In this document: positions 58,756 to 64,000 of the stretch, one piece after another | Layout of the letters: every line of letters begins with the position of its first letter | Numbering within the stretch: the stretch's first letter is position 1 | Assembly (NCBI RefSeq): GCF_027943255.1 | Contig: NC_072895.1 | Coordinates: forward strand, 72,294,001-72,358,000 | DNA from: Anastrepha obliqua | Lineage: Eukaryota; Arthropoda; Insecta; Diptera; Tephritidae | Direction: 5' to 3' | DNA length: 64,000 bases | Made by a program: the position numbers and the translations under genes | The notes under the pieces: generated by a model | Seen by the model: only the letters and a program-made list of their open reading frames with translations | Database searches by the model: none | Told to the model about the DNA's origin: nothing

Positions 58756-61700
58756 TAGGCCGGGTACATGTTTAGAATAAAGTGAAATTTCAGGCAAAAC
58801 AAATCCGCTGATTTCAAATGAACATCAAATAAATATATTTTCCGAGATGGCTCAACAGTTTAGCCTAGCTGTAAAAGCAATGCTTATCACTTACTAATTA
58901 TACCTGTATGCTGTTATAAGATTATCTGAAACCAGCAGAAACTTACTCAATTGAAATTCAATCGCGCTATTCAATTTTTAATTAATTTCATATCCGTTGT
59001 CATGCCTTACATCATCAACTTCAAATGTCAGTTCCGCCATAAAAATCAGCAGCAGCAAATCATGTTGCCATAAAAAAGCCCCCCTCATCATTCATATATC
59101 ACCTGACAGCTGAGTATCGCGCAACATTTTCAACATACGAGTGCGAGTGAACTCGTGGAAAATAGGCTAACCCGCGAGTTAGCGAGTTAGCGAGTTGAGA
59201 GCATAGAAAATGTGATAATATTATATAAAAAAAATAATAATAACAATAAAAAATAATGCGATTTAAATAGTTGACAATTGCCAGCAGCAGCAACACAAGT
59301 GGAGTGGCAACTTTGAGATGCACAAATACACATGCCATGCTTTACGAACGAATTTGAGCGGCACGTACGGATGTGCATGTAAATATATGCACTTATACAT
59401 ATTTGCATGCGGCAACCAACATTTGCCAGATCGGTTGTTAGCGGCAGTACAACGGGCAGTCGGCAACGCCTGTGCCCAGCGGCGCATCAAAAAAAAATTC
59501 CCAACACTGCGAATCGTTGAAAATTTAAACGTGCACGCTTGTACTGCAAGCTAACAGCTGCGACATTTGCTGTTCGAAAAGCATCAACAACGGCAAAAGC
59601 AACAGCAATGAGCAGCAAATATAAGCGTCAGGGCAGCGGTGGCATCACACGAATCGTGACTAATTTTTGCTGCTCTTCGACACAGGCTTCTTTTAGTTGG
59701 GGAATGTGCATTTGGTTTTTATGGCTATTTTCTTTGTTTGCCTTTGCTTTGTTGACTAGCCAGCATAGATCGTATTGCGCCTTTTTTAATGTTGAAGTTT
59801 TACTGGAGGGATGACCCACCCGAAAATCGTTTAAAAGGAAATATCAAAAAATATAATTGTAAATAGATGCATTTGAAGCAACAAATTACATTACTTTTAC
59901 TTTTACAACTTAATCAACGTTTTTTTTTGTTTGGTGGTGTTTATTTGACATATCGTACCCACATCAAATTAAAATTAATCGCTTGTAACATCCAATTAAT
60001 TTTCCATCAGAAATTGCGCCATCCTCCATTCACTCAATTTCTTAGCATTAGCTTCTTAGCATTTCATGTTTTTCTAACTCAATTCAGCGCCTGAATTCCG
60101 TAAGTAGGAAATTCCGTACAATACGATTGGGAAATACAGCTCGCGTGTATTTGTTTTCAAATTCTTTCGGAAAAGCAAAATAAAAAACAACAAAAAGTTT
60201 CATTAGCAAAGAACTGCTAAATCGCTAAATCAGCTAACCGACAGCCGCCACCAGCAATCGCATTACCAATCGCACGAGAATTTTAATTTATGTAAATCAA
60301 ACTTGACTACGAGTATTACAATATCTTCTCTACACTGCCGTCATCTTTACGTCCGTCTGCTTGGTGGGGAAAAATCGTCTGACCGTAGTAATTTATTCGA
60401 ATGCCTGAGAATTTTCTATTAATATGTATGTATGTATTGCGGCTTCCGAATGCTTCTGCCGTTGCATTATGTTGCTAGATGTATGTTGCCGCAACATTTT
60501 GGCAATCTGCATGCCTTAAGGTGTGTGTGTGAGAGAGTGATGTGATTCATCAGCGTTGCGAGACGGAAATATCAGTTCGATTGAATGGCATGCTCGACTG
60601 ATGAGGTAGATCCGAGATAATCAGTGGATCGGTAGGAAAATTTAAATGAACGAAGGTGGTTAAAGTAAGCGAGATTGCAGGTGATTATAAAATAACTTTA
60701 GTTCACAAACGTACACATTTACGTTTACACATAATGGAACATTTTGCAAATTTTTTGCTTTGAAAACCTCTAGAATGAATTTGACTTTTTTGCGTAAAGA
60801 AAAAGCTACGAATAAAATTTTACGTTTTTTAGATACGAGTATTTAACATTTTAACTGTTCATATTTTCGATGGAGTTGGAAAATTAGTTGCATAATATTA
60901 ATATGCTGAGGTAATTTATGCAAATGCAAAATTATGAAAAGCTCGAAAAAATTGTTAAGTATTCGCTCAGCTTTTATTGATGAATTTCTTTTCATTTTCG
61001 TTTGATGAATACTAACTATTGTGGTGGAATTTATGCTTTCTAATAACTCTATCAGAGAGTTCAACCAAATGATCAATAGAGTGTCTGCTGACTGCCGTTG
61101 GAATCTCTGGCCATACATCTTTAAACTGACAGTAGGAGTATAAATATATGACCAATATTTTGAAGAAAAATTAAAAATTTAAAAACAAAAATTGTGCCAA
61201 CGAAGCTCTTAGATACTTATAACCTTTACTTCCAATATTTTCTGAATTTTTTTTATTTAAAACAATTAGTAGTGCTTTTCATAAGCTTTAATGCTCAAAA
61301 TATTTACACGTGCTTTCAGACTGTCCTCAGTTAGTTCAAACTGTCTTCATAGTAGTGCGGTAGTGCCTATGAATCACTAAAAAACCATCAAAAGTGACTA
61401 GTGACTGTTAACTGATTATAGCCAGAATATTAATTTCAATCGTTTTACCTTCATACTAATTTAAAAAATGTGTGCTACTTCATTCTTCAGTGCTCAGGAC
61501 GTAAGGTGATTTTTTGTTTTTTGTTTGTTTTGAGGATGGCAACAGTCTCGCCGACATTTGCAAAAAGTTTCGTGTCAATAAATTTTTTTATCAATTTAAG
61601 AATCAGTTAATTTTATTAATTTTTGTAGGTTCATATATAAAAAAATTAAAGTTTGATAAGTTTAAAACATATGTTCAATGAATGAAATTTAATCTATATG

Positions 61701-64000
61701 TACTATAATTGCTCTCTATTTTATGAGATGAAATATGCCACATTTTCATTTGGACTATTAAACCCAAGGAAATTACTGCAAAAGGTTGCTCTTATGATGG
61801 CCCTTAAGAGATTTACATTCGCAAAACCAACCCATTCACACAATAGTTTTGAAGCTTCGAAGCGCTAAAATTGGATTATTCGAACTTACGTCCGTATACT
61901 GCCATAAGCACAGAAGAAAGTGGTGGCTAGCTTGGAATAATACCTAAATGGCATGTTTTTCCACAGTTTTTTGTTTTATGTTGTGTTTGATAAAAAAATA
62001 TGAAAAACATCAAGAATTTACCAAACAAAATTCACCGAGTAAATTTAGTCATTAAATTATTTTCAAGAAAAGTAAGAGCAGAGAGTGTCAGTCTCTCTGT
62101 CTGCTTGTTAGCAACACGTACCTATATATGTCCCCGCATAGCCATTCGTTTGTATTAATGGATATCCAAAAATATTTTGGAAGTATTTGAAAGAATTGTT
62201 TTCAGTAGGAATCAACTTTGATGTTAAATAATTTTTTCATAATTTAAACTGTTTTAGTGGCCTCCAAATATTTGGTTTTCGTAATTTTATTTTAATATTT
62301 TTTTTTTTATATTTATTTATGTGTTTTAGGTTAAGTTCTACAGCCTTTGTATAGGAAATTGTTTTGCTTTTCTTAATATAAAAAGTAACATGGTCTAAAA
62401 ATTGGGAAAAATTTTCAAAAAATCGGGTAGAACGTGCTTTGTTCACAAATGTCTGAAAAAATATTGCAAAAAGTGTGCGCAGACTTTTCTGTGTTGGCTA
62501 TATTCGCGAAACAACCTCTCATCACTCGTGTTTTGAAGCTAACTATATACTCATTAAAAAGTAATTTCTGTAACACGTGTAAAAAAATACATTTTGAATA
62601 TTTTAGAAACTCAAAAGCGAAAATTTTCCAAAAGCACGTTTATATTTGCATACAAGTTAAGAAGACAAATCCAAATTGTACTGTAATGATACTTTCCAGA
62701 AGAAAAGCACACACAAAATTTTGATTTTTGATTAATTAACTTCTTATTGATAATAATTTAAGCGGAAATGTGTATATATATTTAGTTGGTAAATTTGATA
62801 TTTTGCTTAATATGACTTCAAAGCAAAATGAAACAGTCTTGCCATTCGGAAATAAGTGCCGAAGGCCTGCTTCATGGCATTTGTAAATTATAATGAAAAA
62901 AAGGCACACATTTTGTTGATGTGTTACCATATAATTTCGAATCGCAATTTTTTGTGAATTGTTTAAGTTAAAATTTTAAAATATACTGTACAAAAAATTC
63001 TGGTATCCTTTTAGAAATCTTTGTATTCAACGAACTTCCGATACTACAAAAATGAACACTAAAGTACAAATCTTTTTATCATAGTTTTCACTCGACACTC
63101 GGTTATTCAACCACCGGCGAACTACATTTATTTATTTCTGTACTCACCACTCTCATTCTTCGAAAATTTCAATGATATTCCTTGTATATTTTTCTACAAA
63201 TATCCACAGTTAAGCACTGGATAAATGGCAAAAAACAAAAAAGTTAATAAAAATCCTTTTTTTCAAATATTCAGCAAATTCAACACACCAAACGTATTGT
63301 ACTCCACGGCTGCACTTGGAATATTTTATTGTTGTATTTTTTTCTTTGTCTTTATTCCACACTTTGTTTCACTCAAATTCAGTTTTTACTGCTTCGCTGT
63401 GGGGATCCTGTCCAAGCCTTATCCTGCCACTACTACTTCCACCCTCTATCCTCTTTAGGCTAATGAAAAAATGTCGTTTGGAGCCGCACACTTTGACTCC
63501 GATCTATTGTTCGCAATGATATGCTGTCAGTAACAAAAATTCTCCGCCTTTTATACTTGCTTCATCTATTAAATGTTTGGCGCCAAATTGAAAATTGCAA
63601 ATGCACTCGCAAACACAAAACACAAACACACGGACGTACTCACACACCAGCTTGTCTAATAGTAGCACATTGCGCCGGCGCAACAACACGAAGCATGTAA
63701 CAGTGTTGCCAACATTGCAAATAATTCTGCCAGCACATTTGTCTCGCCGAACGTCATTGCAAATTTTTACTACAACACCGGCCTCAGTAATATTTTAAAA
63801 AACGCTGCTTACGGTTATACTCTGTGCATATGTAGTAATAAGAATAGTAATAGCAATACTTAGTAGAAACAGTGGCAGCATCATCAACTTATTCACGAAG
63901 GGTTGAGTTGAGCATCGTTTGCATTGAGATGAGCAATAGAAAGAGCAAAAAAAGGCAAAAAATCGATGGTACTGGTTGCAATACCGGCTGAGCTACACAA
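58756..64000. other. Long stretch without a supported gene
   Basis: Two ATG-started frames are worth a note but are not called: 59608-59814 (68 aa with one hydrophobic segment GMCIWFLWLFSLFAFALL) and 63225-63458 (77 aa, Lys-rich start then hydrophobic). A simple repeat (TG/GAGAGA) lies near 60520-60537. No transposon was recognised here, unlike the rest of the window. Confidence 0.4.

Overview
This window looks like nuclear DNA of a higher fly (Diptera, Brachycera), most likely a tephritid fruit fly. The evidence is two insect cuticle-protein genes with short fly-type introns, A+T-rich non-coding DNA, and a dense mix of decayed transposons (mariner/Tc families, RTE-like and Jockey-like LINEs, tRNA-derived SINEs, MITEs, a Helitron end). 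The tephritid call rests on remembered resemblance of several repeats and is inference. I saw no rRNA or tRNA gene, CRISPR array or bacterial-type operon.

Only two host protein genes can be called firmly. A plus-strand gene at about 26.7-31.0 kb encodes a glutamine-rich RR-1 cuticle protein resembling Drosophila Cpr47Ee: four exons, the tiny first one being a candidate. A minus-strand gene at 50.9-53.3 kb encodes a glycine-rich RR-1 cuticle protein resembling Cpr47Ef: four exons that sum to an exact 585-codon frame. The genes converge and share a layout: a tiny signal-peptide exon, a chitin-binding Rebers-Riddiford domain and a low-complexity region. Both products should be secreted and bind chitin in the cuticle. 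A third, weaker candidate is a 60-aa secreted peptide at 5.8 kb.

Layout. 0-5 kb: SINE copies and a transposase remnant. 5.7-6.1 kb: the secreted-peptide candidate. 8.15-11.1 kb: a dead RTE-like LINE (minus). 16.4-22.6 kb: three mariner elements of different subfamilies, plus a LINE C-terminal scrap. 24.6-31.0 kb: upstream region and body of the Cpr47Ee-like gene. 31-50.9 kb: about 20 kb of intergenic DNA holding a foldback MITE, two LINEs, another mariner, a piggyBac-like MITE, a Tc/mariner deletion derivative and SINEs. 50.9-53.3 kb: the Cpr47Ef-like gene. 53.6-58.8 kb: a Helitron 3' end, SINEs and LINE tails. 58.8-64 kb: nothing confidently coding.

The most interesting structure outside the genes is the repeat biology: a tRNA-derived SINE family with at least 12 units at 11 loci (one a dimer), a second SINE-like element nested in a LINE with a 13-bp target duplication, and several elements with near-perfect inverted termini that suggest fairly recent movement.
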